Source of the DNA: Sclerurus mexicanus
Lineage: Eukaryota; Chordata; Aves; Passeriformes; Furnariidae
Assembly (NCBI GenBank): GCA_013396755.1
Contig: VWZF01002195.1
Span: forward strand, 1,552,234 to 1,616,233
DNA: 64,000 bases
Direction: 5' to 3'
The notes under the pieces: model-generated
Databases searched by the model: none
The model's input: the letters and a program-made list of their open reading frames with translations, nothing else
Told to the model about the DNA's origin: nothing
Made by a program: the position numbers and the translations under genes
Shown here: one piece after another, positions 12,966-23,554 of the stretch
Layout of the letters: each line of letters opens with the position of its first letter
Numbering within the stretch: position 1 is the first letter of the stretch

Positions 12966-14837
12966 GCAAGGTGTGTCTCACAAATGGTTCTTGGCTTTGG
13001 AAGTTATCTTTCCTGTTGGCCTGTGTGAAGGCAAAATTTCCTGTTTTGCAGAACTTTGGGTAGATTGTTGAATTGGTAATGGTAATTTCTTTTGGGTTTT
13101 TTTTTGGCTCATTAGATGGAGTTGCACTCTCACTGGTGCACTGACACATGAAGAAGGGGCAGAATATTTAGAATTTTTCTCTGCTTTTCTGTGATGTAAG
13201 ATTTCTGTATAGTAGCTTTGCATACATCTATGAAAACTGTAAGGAAACAATTCTTTCAGATGGCTGAGAACATACTCACGCAAATGAATGTCACACTCTT
13301 GTTCTTTGGCTTGTCTTCTGGGTTTTTATAGAAGCTGTATTGGCCAAAGGTGATTTATCTTTTTGCCACTCTCTTTTTCTGATGCAGAACATATTCGTAT
13401 TCACTTTGAGGCTTCTGAGTGAACACAAGATTCAGTGACCAGGAAAAGGGCAGCACATGAGGAAGCTGCAAAATTGGAGATATGGGATAAGCAAAGCAAC
13501 AACTGGCATTAACAGTGAATCAATGAGCAATATGTGAAATCAGATAAAATCTAACTGTTGACAGAGGAACTAAGAGGATATTTGGAAACCAACTGTCTGA
13601 TTTAGCCAGATGTCATATCAACAACTACACCTTTGCAAGAGATCTAATTCCAATTTTTTGATGACTCTCTATTACTCCTACACTGGCTAATTATACAAGG
13701 GCCTTGCTTGAACATCTATTACTCTTCAAAGAAAAGAAATTAAATTTGGTTCTTATTGTCATCTTAAGAAGACATAAAATTCCTTCAAAGAAGTCTGTGG
13801 TGGCTTCTTTCCAAGGACTAATGGGTAAAATGAAAAATATCCTTTATTCCATCCTGTACAGAAGGTCTTTGCCTGATGTGGAGGAGTTCATGGCAAAAAA
13901 AAAAGGTCTTCAAGGCTCAAGGGACAAGCAAAAATATTCTTAGATTACTTGTTCTCATCCTTTCTAAAGAATAACAGAACCATGCCTCTTCCAGAACCCT
14001 TCACTGTTGAGATTTGACATTTATTCCAGTATTTTCAGGTCAGGTTTGTTTCTTTTGCTTCCATATTCCAGATTCTAGGGAGAAAATTACTTTGCAGAAC
14101 TTTGCTCATTCAAAGGGGGAACCAAAGATGACATATAAGAGTTGTTAACCTCTCCCATCTTTATCCACTGCTCTTCTTCCATATTTTGACTTCAGTAGTC
14201 AGACTAAACATTTACTTTCTATTCACTTTGCACTTTGCCTTTCATTTCAAAAGAGAAATTAATTTCTCGGATTAGCATTTGCTAATTATTTTGAGTGAGT
14301 TTGTACTGTAACCTTCAAATTTCAATGATCATAATTTAAAGGAAATCTTACTTGTCCATTGAGAATAAACTAAAAGTTGGACTATTATTTTATGAAGCAA
14401 CTCAGGTATGTCTGACAGAAATTCACAACTTGTAAATGTCAATGAAATCCTGAGGAGTTTATATCACAAAGACATTAATGCCTTCTGATTCACTGGACGA
14501 AGAATTTAAGTGGCCTGAAGCAGTCATTCAAAGTGGCCTTTTTGTGATGGAGCAATCTCTTTTTTTGGTGAATGATAGTATATAGGAATTGTTCTGGATT
14601 GAGCATTTGAATTATTTGTAAAAAAAAAATTGAATACAGTCATGGTTCAATAACCCAAATGTTTGCCTTTACCATACTTAGCACGTCTTTCTTGTTCTGA
14701 AGACCTAAAACTAAAAATCACAAGGATAAAAATATGTCTATATATTTTTAATTACATTTATTATTCCACTCCCCAGACCCCCAGAAACCCCCAAATTTCA
14801 TCACTAATTCAAAAATGATAATTTCTGTCATACATCT
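12966..14837. other. Unannotated AT-rich DNA
   Basis: No gene or recognised repeat. The frames at 12,978-13,283 (minus) and 13,704-13,943 (plus) match nothing I know and carry no clear splice or start context. Confidence 0.55.
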
Positions 14838-15121
14838 AGGTTTATAGGCAAAGCCTATTGCTAGATCTTACAAAATAAGGAAGGAAATTCATAGCATACC
14901 TATGTTCTATATACAAAACTGAACCAGATGAAAGGAAATAAGGCTATCTGGAAACCCAAAAGCTTTTTTAGAATTTTGTCATGCATAATAAGACTGAATG
15001 ATGAATTTAGTAAATTTCTGAGCCAACTCCACTATTAGAAAAAACCCCCAGAGTTAATTCAAAGCTAAAATCAGCTTACAACAAGGGAAATATCCTGGGA
15101 AATCTGCCATGGTATCCTCAT

Positions 15122-16104
15122 AGACAAGCTTGGGAAGTGTAGGCTGGATGAGCGGATGGTCAGGTGGATTGAGAACTGGCTGAATGGCAGAGCTCAGAGG
15201 ATTATGATCAGCAACACAGGATCTAGTTGGAGGCCTGAAACTAGTGGTGTCTCCCAAGGGTTGGTACTGGATCCAGAACTGTTTAACTCACTCATCAATG
15301 CCTGATACAAAGGGGTAGATGTCTCCTCAGCAAGTTTGCTGATGATACAGAGTTGGCAGGACTGCCTGATACCCCAGAGTGATGTGCTGCCGTTCAGAAG
15401 GATCTTGGCAGGCTGGAGGGATGAGCATCCTGGGGATAAGGACTTGGGGGTAATAGTGGATGAGAAGCTTGGCATGCCTTGACAATGTGCACTTGCAGGC
15501 CAAAAAGCCAGCCATATTCTGGGCTACATCAAGGGAGCGTATTCTTTCTCTTTATTCTGCTCTTATGAGGTCCCACCTGGAGTGCTGCATGCAGCTCTGG
15601 GGGCCCCAACACCAGAAATAAATGGACCTGTAGAAGCATGTCCAGAGAAGGCCACTAAGAAGACCAATGGACTGAAACACCTTTCCTTTGAAGACAGGAG
15701 GAGAGAGCTGGGGCGGTTCAGCCTGGAGAAGTGATGGCTTTGATAAGACTTAGTAGCACTTTCTAGCACCTACAAGAGCAGAGACCTACAAGAAATCTGG
15801 AGATGAACTTTTGGCAAGAGCCTGTAGTAATAAGACAGGGGGAATGGATTTAAGATGAAAGTAAGTAGATTTAGATTAGATATTAGAAAGAAATATTTTA
15901 CTGTGAGGGTAGTAGAGGCACTGGAACAGGTTGCCTGGGGAAGCTGTGTCTGCCCCATTCCTGGAAGTGTTCAAGACCAGGATGGATGGTGCTTTCAGCA
16001 ACGTGGTATAGTGGAAGGTGTCCCTGTCCATAGCAGGGAGGAGTGAAAGTGGATGATCTTTAAGGTCCCTTCCAATGCAAACCATTCTGTGATTCTATAA
16101 TTCT
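15122..16104 (+). mobile_element. CR1 LINE, 5'-truncated (in copy 1)
   Basis: On the plus strand, RT-derived blocks are visible: RWIENWLNGRAQRIMISNT at about 15,162-15,220, the FADD active-site motif (TTTGCTGATGAT) at 15,335-15,346, then after a small internal deletion DLGVIVDEKLGM at 15,442-15,475 and RSHLECCMQLWGPQHQK near 15,570-15,620 in a shifted frame. The 3' UTR ends with GGTCCCTTCCAATGC and ATTCTGTGATTCTATAATTCT at 16,065-16,104. Frameshifts make it inactive. Confidence 0.93.
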
Positions 16105-16940
16105 GGTTTGAAATGACATCATGAGGCTGGGATGATGATGAAAATGCTTAGTCTTAGAGGATCCAATTCATGGTAATGAGAGTTGTGCCTCTGTTTTTTT
16201 CCAGAACTCACAAACTCTATCTGTATCTATCTGTGTCTCAGTGACTAATGGTTTCTTAGGAAGAAGACTGAGCAAGAACATACTGTGAGAAAGAACAGAG
16301 CAGAATCCTTCCTCATCCTACCAGCTCCTGACATAGAGATCATGGTCGTTGGTTGTAGTTTTCTGCTATGCTGGGCAAATATAGAAGATCATCCCATAAC
16401 TAAATTTACCCTGTCACTTTTGGATACTGATTATGTTTTTTCCCCTAATTCTTAGGGGGTTTGTTCCATTATTTTCTTAAAGTGAAAAAAATTTTAATAC
16501 TCAACCAAATGGGACTTATTCCAAAATTGTCCTTTACAATACATCCTTCTCTTCTGGAGTTTTTTTTTCCTTTTTTCTGTTGTTGTTATTCTGGTGTTTT
16601 GCAATGAACACATATGGCTCTACTAAATGAGTCAGTTCACTCCAAAATTAGTGGGATATCTGTTTGCCTGATCATCATAGCAGACTTTCTGTTCACTTGT
16701 TTGCAGTGCAATGTTCCCTGTAGTGCCTGCAAAGGTCCTGTAAAATGACCCTAATATTTACCTAGATCTACTGAAATATTTTATCTGATATGCCTTTTTG
16801 CAGGTGCATCAGTGGCAAAGCCCCTGGTCCTTTTCTCTGTATGTATTTCAAACTTTTTTTTTAGCAGGAATTTGAGCTTAGTTGCTTGTTGTTGTTTTTT
16901 TTCTGTTGCCGAACGACTTTCAGATTGTAGTTTCAAGTTC
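16105..16940. other. Unannotated AT-rich DNA downstream of CR1 (copy 1)
   Basis: No gene seen. A small perfect inverted repeat (CCCCTAA TTC TTAGGGG) occurs at about 16,442-16,458. The same sequence recurs in the second copy. Confidence 0.5.
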
Positions 16941-16941
16941 N
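16941..16941. other. Single N at duplication junction
   Basis: One undetermined base separates two nearly identical 2.1-kb direct copies. This is what a scaffolder leaves when two overlapping contig ends are joined without collapsing the overlap. Confidence 0.9.
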
Positions 16942-19044
16942 AGGTTTATAGGCAAAGCCTATTGCTAGATCTTACAAAATAAGGAAGGAAATTCATAGCA
17001 TACCTATGTTCTATATACAAAACTGAACCAGATGAAAGGAAATAAGGCTATCTGGAAACCCAAAAGCTTTTTTAGAATTTTGTCATGCATAATAAGACTG
17101 AATGATGAATTTAGTAAATTTCTGAGCCAACTCCACTATTAGAAAAAACCCCCAGAGTTAATTCAAAGCTAAAATCAGCTTACAACACGGGAAATATCCT
17201 GGGAAATCTGCCATGGTATCCTCATAGACAAGCTTGGGAAGTGTAGGCTGGATGAGCGGATGGTCAGGTGGATTGAGAACTGGCTGAATGGCAGAGCTCA
17301 GAGGATTATGATCAGCAACACAGGATCTAGTTGGAGGCCTGAAACTAGTGGTGTCTCCCAAGGGTTGGTACTGGATCCAGAACTGTTTAACTCACTCATC
17401 AATGCCTGATACAAAGGGGTAGATGTCTCCTCAGCAAGTTTGCTGATGATACAGAGTTGGCAGGACTGCCTGATACCCCAGAGTGATGTGCTGCCGTTCA
17501 GAAGGATCTTGGCAGGCTGGAGGGATGAGCATCCTGGGGATAAGGACTTGGGGGTAATAGTGGATGAGAAGCTTGGCATGCCTTGACAATGTGCACTTGC
17601 AGGCCAAAAAGCCAGCCATATTCTGGGCTACATCAAGGGAGCGTATTCTTTCTCTTTATTCTGCTCTTATGAGGTCCCACCTGGAGTGCTGCATGCAGCT
17701 CTGGGGGCCCCAACACCAGAAATAAATGGACCTGTAGAAGCATGTCCAGAGAAGGCCACTAAGAAGACCAATGGACTGAAACACCTTTCCTTTGAAGACA
17801 GGAGGAGAGAGCTGGGGCGGTTCAGCCTGGAGAAGTGATGGCTTTGATAAGACTTAGTAGCACTTTCTAGCACCTACAAGAGCAGAGACCTACAAGAAAT
17901 CTGGAGATGAACTTTTGGCAAGAGCCTGTAGTAATAAGACAGGGGGAATGGATTTAAGATGAAAGTAAGTAGATTTAGATTAGATATTAGAAAGAAATAT
18001 TTTACTGTGAGGGTAGTAGAGGCACTGGAACAGGTTGCCTGGGGAAGCTGTGTCTGCCCCATTCCTGGAAGTGTTCAAGACCAGGATGGATGGTGCTTTC
18101 AGCAACGTGGTATAGTGGAAGGTGTCCCTGTCCATAGCAGGGAGGAGTGAAAGTGGATGATCTTTAAGGTCCCTTCCAATGCAAACCATTCTGTGATTCT
18201 ATAATTCTGGTTTGAAATGACATCATGAGGCTGGGATGATGATGAAAATGCTTAGTCTTAGAGGATCCAATTCATGGTAATGAGAGTTGTGCCTCTGTTT
18301 TTTTCCAGAACTCACAAACTCTATCTGTATCTATCTGTGTCTCAGTGACTAATGGTTTCTTAGGAAGAAGACTGAGCAAGAACATACTGTGAGAAAGAAC
18401 AGAGCAGAATCCTTCCTCATCCTACCAGCTCCTGACATAGAGATCATGGTCGTTGGTTGTAGTTTTCTGCTATGCTGGGCAAATATAGAAGATCATCCCA
18501 TAACTAAATTTACCCTGTCACTTTTGGATACTGATTATGTTTTTTCCCCTAATTCTTAGGGGGTTTGTTCCATTATTTTCTTAAAGTGAAAAAAATTTTA
18601 ATACTCAACCAAATGGGACTTATTCCAAAATTGTCCTTTACAATACATCCTTCTCTTCTGGAGTTTTTTTTTCCTTTTTTCTGTTGTTGTTATTCTGGTG
18701 TTTTGCAATGAACACATATGGCTCTACTAAATGAGTCAGTTCACTCCAAAATTAGTGGGATATCTGTTTGCCTGATCATCATAGCAGACTTTCTGTTCAC
18801 TTGTTTGCAGTGCAATGTTCCCTGTAGTGCCTGCAAAGGTCCTGTAAAATGACCCTAATATTTACCTAGATCTACTGAAATATTTTATCTGATATGCCTT
18901 TTTGCAGGTGCATCAGTGGCAAAGCCCCTGGTCCTTTTCTCTGTATGTATTTCAAACTTTTTTTTTAGCAGGAATTTGAGCTTAGTTGCTTGTTGTTGTT
19001 TTTTTTCTGTTGCCGAACGACTTTCAGATTGTAGTTTCAAGTTC
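16942..19044 (+). repeat. 2,103-bp direct duplication, copy 2
   Basis: Second copy of the unit at 14,838-16,940. After its end (TTTCAAGTTC) the sequence continues into unique DNA beginning TCAAGATCATCC, while the first copy is preceded by unique DNA ending TCATACATCT. This arrangement fits one true copy whose full length was included in both adjoining contigs. Confidence 0.95.
17226..18208 (+). mobile_element. CR1 LINE, 5'-truncated (in copy 2)
   Basis: Same CR1 as at 15,122-16,104, shifted by 2,104 bases, with the FADD motif at 17,439-17,450 and the octamer tail ending at 18,208. It should not be counted as an independent insertion: it shares its flanks, breakpoints and disabling changes with the first copy. 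Confidence 0.93.
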
Positions 19045-22000
19045 TCAAGATCATCCATTGCTTCTTCTGTGTTTATCTTGATCCTTGCTATTGATAATGC
19101 TTCTCAGATTTGCTTCCTTGACAATATTCATTAGCATAGTCCTACTTTTTGTGCCAAAGATCATTAATGGAAATACTCATTAAATGGCAAGATCATTCCT
19201 CCACTGGTACTCTTTGTTCAGTAATCTCTGCTTTGCAACACAATTGTTGCAAAACATTCTTTACTTATTTTTGTGTCTTCTTTCATTCCCTCCATTCATA
19301 TTCCTTAGGAATTTTTCATGTGGCATTTCTCAAGGATTTTGCTGCAGCTTAGGTAGGTTCAGCACATTGTACATCTTTTGTCTCCCAGATCAGTTAGCTA
19401 CTTTATCAAAGACACACGATATGAAAATACAGCATGCTGAACTTAAAAACTGTAGGGAGAATGGATAGGTACCATGGAAAATGAAATAGTACAAGTACAA
19501 TACAAATATCTTTTTTGAAACACTAAATTATTAGGTTGTGTGTGCTTTTAAAATAGTTTGCTTTGGTGCCCAGTGTTATTTTCACTCAGTTGTTACACCT
19601 CCAACAAAAGTAGAAATCTTTATTTTTGCACTTGTTAAGAGAAACTAACTGGATTTCACTAAGCACAGCTGTCAGAACATTCACACAGCAGGGGAAGTAC
19701 TTCTCGCTACCAATAAGCTCTGAGAAGTATTTTAAAACAAAACTTTAATTACATTTTTCATTTGAGTCTCCAGCCCCAAAGAATTACAGTAAAATTTTAA
19801 GCAAAGAAATTATTTTTGATGTTGCAACAAGAACACAATGCAGTTATCATGCTGAGATTTTAAGCTTTTTAAAAAAAGCAAGCATAAGAAAATTTAGGTC
19901 TAAATAGCATACTACTTGTAAGTAAATGAACTAGGAAAATGCTGATATTGGAGATACCTTATTACTCATCAGTCTAAATTAACTTTATATTTTATCAGAG
20001 AAAAATAAAGAAATGTCATTTTTTTTAAGTTCGAACATTTGGTCTATAAGTTACAATTAGCTTAGTAAGCTGCCTGAAAGTAAAGTTGTAGTAATAGGAG
20101 CGCAGACCTAAGTGAACAGTTACACTTGGTATAAATGAATATTTTGTTCATGCAAGCATCAAATGCATGGTGTGAAACAAGCCTGAGCTAGAAAACGTGT
20201 GGAGAATACAAACACATTCCCCTGTGTGCAGTACTGGACCTGTGACTACATGCAATAATTTTTAAGTAACTGCCCCCATATAATTTGTTGTGGGTTGATC
20301 CCATATCTATTGTGGAAGCAGGAGTTGTTAGCAGGGGAGGCACATTCGGTGAGAAGAGGTAACGCCTTTAAAGCAGCACAATGTCAAACTCTGGAAAAAG
20401 ATTCATTTGAGCAGAAATGGGCACCCAGACATCTATCTGTAAACAGGTAATCCTGCTTTTCCTGAAAAACTGTCAGGTACAAGGGCATGATGGATTGGAG
20501 GGCATATCCAAACAGTAAACGCTTAAGGGACCTGAAAAGTTACAAGTGTTCCAATGATTAGATGATGGTCATGTTGGAGCTGATTTGAAAAGGCAGAATA
20601 TGAGCATTCAATGTCCAAACCATCTTGAGCACTGCAACGGTTCAGTTCATGCATTTCAACAGAGGACGGGGGTAGCTTCCACACAGGACATGAAGATGAC
20701 ACAAGTAGATGCATAATGCCCTAAAGGTGGTCCAGTGGTTGGTACAGCAGAGAGAAATGGCTTTGTCTTCATCATATTGTAGGCAATGGGCATAAACTCT
20801 GGTTTGCACCCTTTGTCATGAAAAGTTTGTATTGATCCTGCTTCTGTGGCAAAACTTGTCACAAGTCAAGAGTGGCTGCTGTTTAAAGAAGGACTGACCT
20901 TTCAAATATGCTTTGCAGCTTATCTGTGCTGGACAAAATTTTCCTTTTTCTGTTCCTTTCCAAATTGTAATTCTACTGAACTGAATAAAATGAGTGAGTT
21001 TTACATTTAAATATTTTGGGTAATTTATATTCTTTTTGCAAATGCACACTTCTAATCATATAAATAATTCACAACTCTGTCCAGATCAACCTGTAGGGCT
21101 TTAAGCCTTTATACATACCATTTTAAACCTACTCAGTAAGGGAGTATGTTTTCTCAACTGCTGCTGAAAAAGTCAGTATGTCTGGCCAGCATGAACCTAT
21201 TGTAAAGACAGCAAGTACAATTCTTGAATGTGTGGTAACTTGGATGTGAGAAGTCTGCCACACAGCAGGAAAGAGCATTCTGGCACTTCTATCTTCAAAC
21301 CATGTTCAGCATGTGATATATAGGATTCGAATACATATATATATATAGCACTGTATGCCTGCAGAGATTTCCCTTTTTCCTCTTTGTGCTTAGTCTTCCC
21401 TTAAGCATCCCCAGCTTGCTATGTGCCATATACTTCTCTTACACTATCTATTACTACCAGCTTCTTGTTAAGTTGTGAAGTTGATGCTTCAATGTACATG
21501 CTCGATGTATATGTTCCTTGTACACACTCAGAGAATTGATAAAAGCAGTCTCCAAGGATGTAGGTTTAATGAAAAAGGAATGAAGAGACCTGGCAGTTTC
21601 TCTGAGAAAATGATATGACAACAATGCAAACTATCCCGACAGAAAGTAAGGACAACAAAGGTAAGTGGCCAGCTTGGTTAACTCATGAGCTGACTTCAAA
21701 TACAGGGAAAAAAAGTGTCAATTTCCAGTGACAACATTACAAAGGCCAAAGAACAGATTGTGAAGTAAATTGGAAGGGAGACTGAAAGTAAGGAATATAA
21801 TTCTATGCCTGTTGTAGGAAGGGAGAGAAATTTTTATTTCTCAGCTGTTTGAAAGGTATCAACAAATGATGCCAAAACCAGCTCAATGTTCAGTGTTTCA
21901 GGTTTGTACCAGTCCACTAAAAATTACAACAATTGGAGGTAGTGAGTTCAAACAATACCCAGTGATAAAGCATGAATTTCTGACTTGGAATAGGGAAAAA

Positions 22001-22993
22001 GTAGATTAAGTATGCTCTTAAATTGATGTTGTAAATTAGCTTGGCATTATGAATTTAATCCCTAGGCATCTCAAAATATTTTATGCAACCTAGGCCCATT
22101 GGTGTTTATCTTTCAGAATTTTGTAGATGGGTGTGATGATAGAAGAATGTGGGAAAAAAAATGAAAATGTGATGCTCTTTTAAAAGTGGCTAAGAATGGA
22201 ATTAGGGACCAGACATAAAACTAATTTTCCCCAAGTTCACTCCATTTTTCACATGGTAATAAGTGATCTCTCCTGCTTTTGCTATTTTCTCTCTCCTGTT
22301 CCACTGAGGCAGGGCATGAACTAGTGCCTGCGTGGGTGTTTTGCCATTAGTCATGGGCAATCCAGTACAATTGGTAAGGTCATGAGGAAGTATAACAGCA
22401 GCTTAGAAAAGCCAGCAACAAATATTCAAATGCGCTCTGAGCAGAAAGGCCAGGACACCCAGCCCTTGCATCACTGTCAGATTCATATAACCAAAAGTTG
22501 CAAATAGCAATTTCTAGGCAGAGAATGAATAACTCGAAGGAAGGATGGTGCTGGTGCTGAATTATCCTCCCTTACTTCAACTCTGTTCCAAAGGAATATA
22601 TTACTGACAGATGTCCTAAAACTATACTCATACATATAATTTTGTTGGGTGTGTTTATGTATGACATCAAATTAAGCTTTGGTCAGCACCTCTGAAAAAC
22701 TGGACTGCTAAATTTTTTACTACTTTTAAGGAAATCTCCCCTTTTGTGCTGTTAAGAACTTGAAACAACCTTATAAGACTATTCTCTAGAGTGACAATAA
22801 ACTGGTAAAGCAGAAGGTCATTAATGTGACCAATGTGTTCCCTTGTTTCTTTTTTTTTTTTCCCTCTATTTCCTTTATCTCTCTTGGAGAGCTGAGGAAC
22901 GTAACAATATTTTATTTCAATATTGTTATGATGGAGACATACTAGGAAAAGATTTCCTGGAACAAAGATGAAAGTCTTTTTATACCCATATCC
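19045..22993. other. Unannotated AT-rich DNA
   Basis: No gene is recognised. The frames at 20,523-20,714 and 20,656-20,862 (minus) lie in a slightly GC-richer patch but match no family I know. A short (AT)n run sits at about 21,332-21,347. A faint CR1-like phrase near 21,075-21,115 was too short to call. Confidence 0.5.
22902..22928. repeat. Perfect 10-bp inverted repeat (hairpin)
   Basis: TAACAATATT at 22,902-22,911 is followed by a 7-base spacer and its exact complement AATATTGTTA at 22,919-22,928. It is AT-only apart from one G:C pair, lies just upstream of a CR1 fragment, and has no T-run that would suggest a terminator function. Confidence 0.7.
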
Positions 22994-23554
22994 AAGAAAA
23001 GATCGACCAGGTTGATGGCAAGTTGAATGTGAGTCAGCAGTGCCCTGGCAGCCAGAAGGACCAACCATGTCCTGGGGGCATCAGGCACAGCATTGCTAGC
23101 TGATCAGGGGAGGGGATTGTCCTGCTCTGCTCAGCACTGGGGCGGCCTCACCTTGGATATTGTGTGCAGTTTTGGGCATCACAATGTGAGAATGTTATTA
23201 AGCTCCTAGAGAATGTCCAAAGGAGGGCAATGAAGATGGTGAAGGGCCTTGAAGGAAGCTGTATGAGAAGCAGCTGAGGTCACTTGGTCTGTTCAGCCTG
23301 GAGAAGAGAAGACTGAAGGAAGACCTCAGTGCAGTTACAACTTCCACATGAGGGGAAGAGGAGGGGCAGGCATTGATCTCTTCTCTGTGGTGACCAGTGA
23401 CAGGACCCAAGGAAACAGCCTGAAGTTGTGTCAGGGAGGTTTAGGTTAGATTTTAGAAAAAGGTTCTTCCCCCAGAGAGTGGTGTCTGGACACTGAAACA
23501 GGCTCTCCAGGGAAGTAGACACAGCATCAAGCCTGACAGGGTTCAAGGAGCATT
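22994..23554 (+). mobile_element. CR1 LINE fragment, truncated at both ends
   Basis: The plus strand starts in the C-terminal RT region (a decayed form of DLGVLVDGKLNVSQQC), passes through PHLGYCVQFWASQCEN- and RAMKMVKGLEGS-type blocks around 23,150-23,260 and LFSLEKRRLKEDLSAVTTST near 23,290-23,350, and continues into the 3' UTR (TCTCTTCTCTGTGGTGACCA at 23,376). It stops at about 23,554 without the octamer tail. The same subfamily occurs at 32,500-32,878. Confidence 0.85.

Larger units (their letters stand above)
14838..16940 (+). repeat. 2,103-bp direct duplication, copy 1
   Basis: This unit recurs at 16,942-19,044 at a constant offset of 2,104 bases. The first copy starts at AGGTTTATAGGCAAAGCC and ends at TTTCAAGTTC, immediately followed by a single N at 16,941 and then the second copy. 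The only difference I noticed is A at 15,084 against C at 17,188. Open frames in the two copies translate identically. The unit carries one CR1. A single undetermined base at the exact join suggests an assembly artefact rather than a genomic duplication. Confidence 0.95.

Noticed and set aside
15054..18189. Repeated sets of minus- and plus-strand open frames of 62-93 codons
   Set aside because: They are shadow frames of the CR1 and appear twice only because the 2.1-kb unit is duplicated.
20523..20862. Two adjoining minus-strand frames in a GC-richer patch, possibly one broken gene
   Set aside because: No recognisable domain in either frame and no start, splice or poly-A evidence for a processed pseudogene.
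21075..21115. CR1-like phrase (GTCCAGATCAACCTGTAGGG)
   Set aside because: Only about 40 bases, with no collinear neighbouring CR1 blocks.
22667..23068. 133-codon minus-strand frame, the second longest open frame
   Set aside because: Its first part is the antisense of a CR1 fragment and the rest is AT-rich; no protein family is recognisable.
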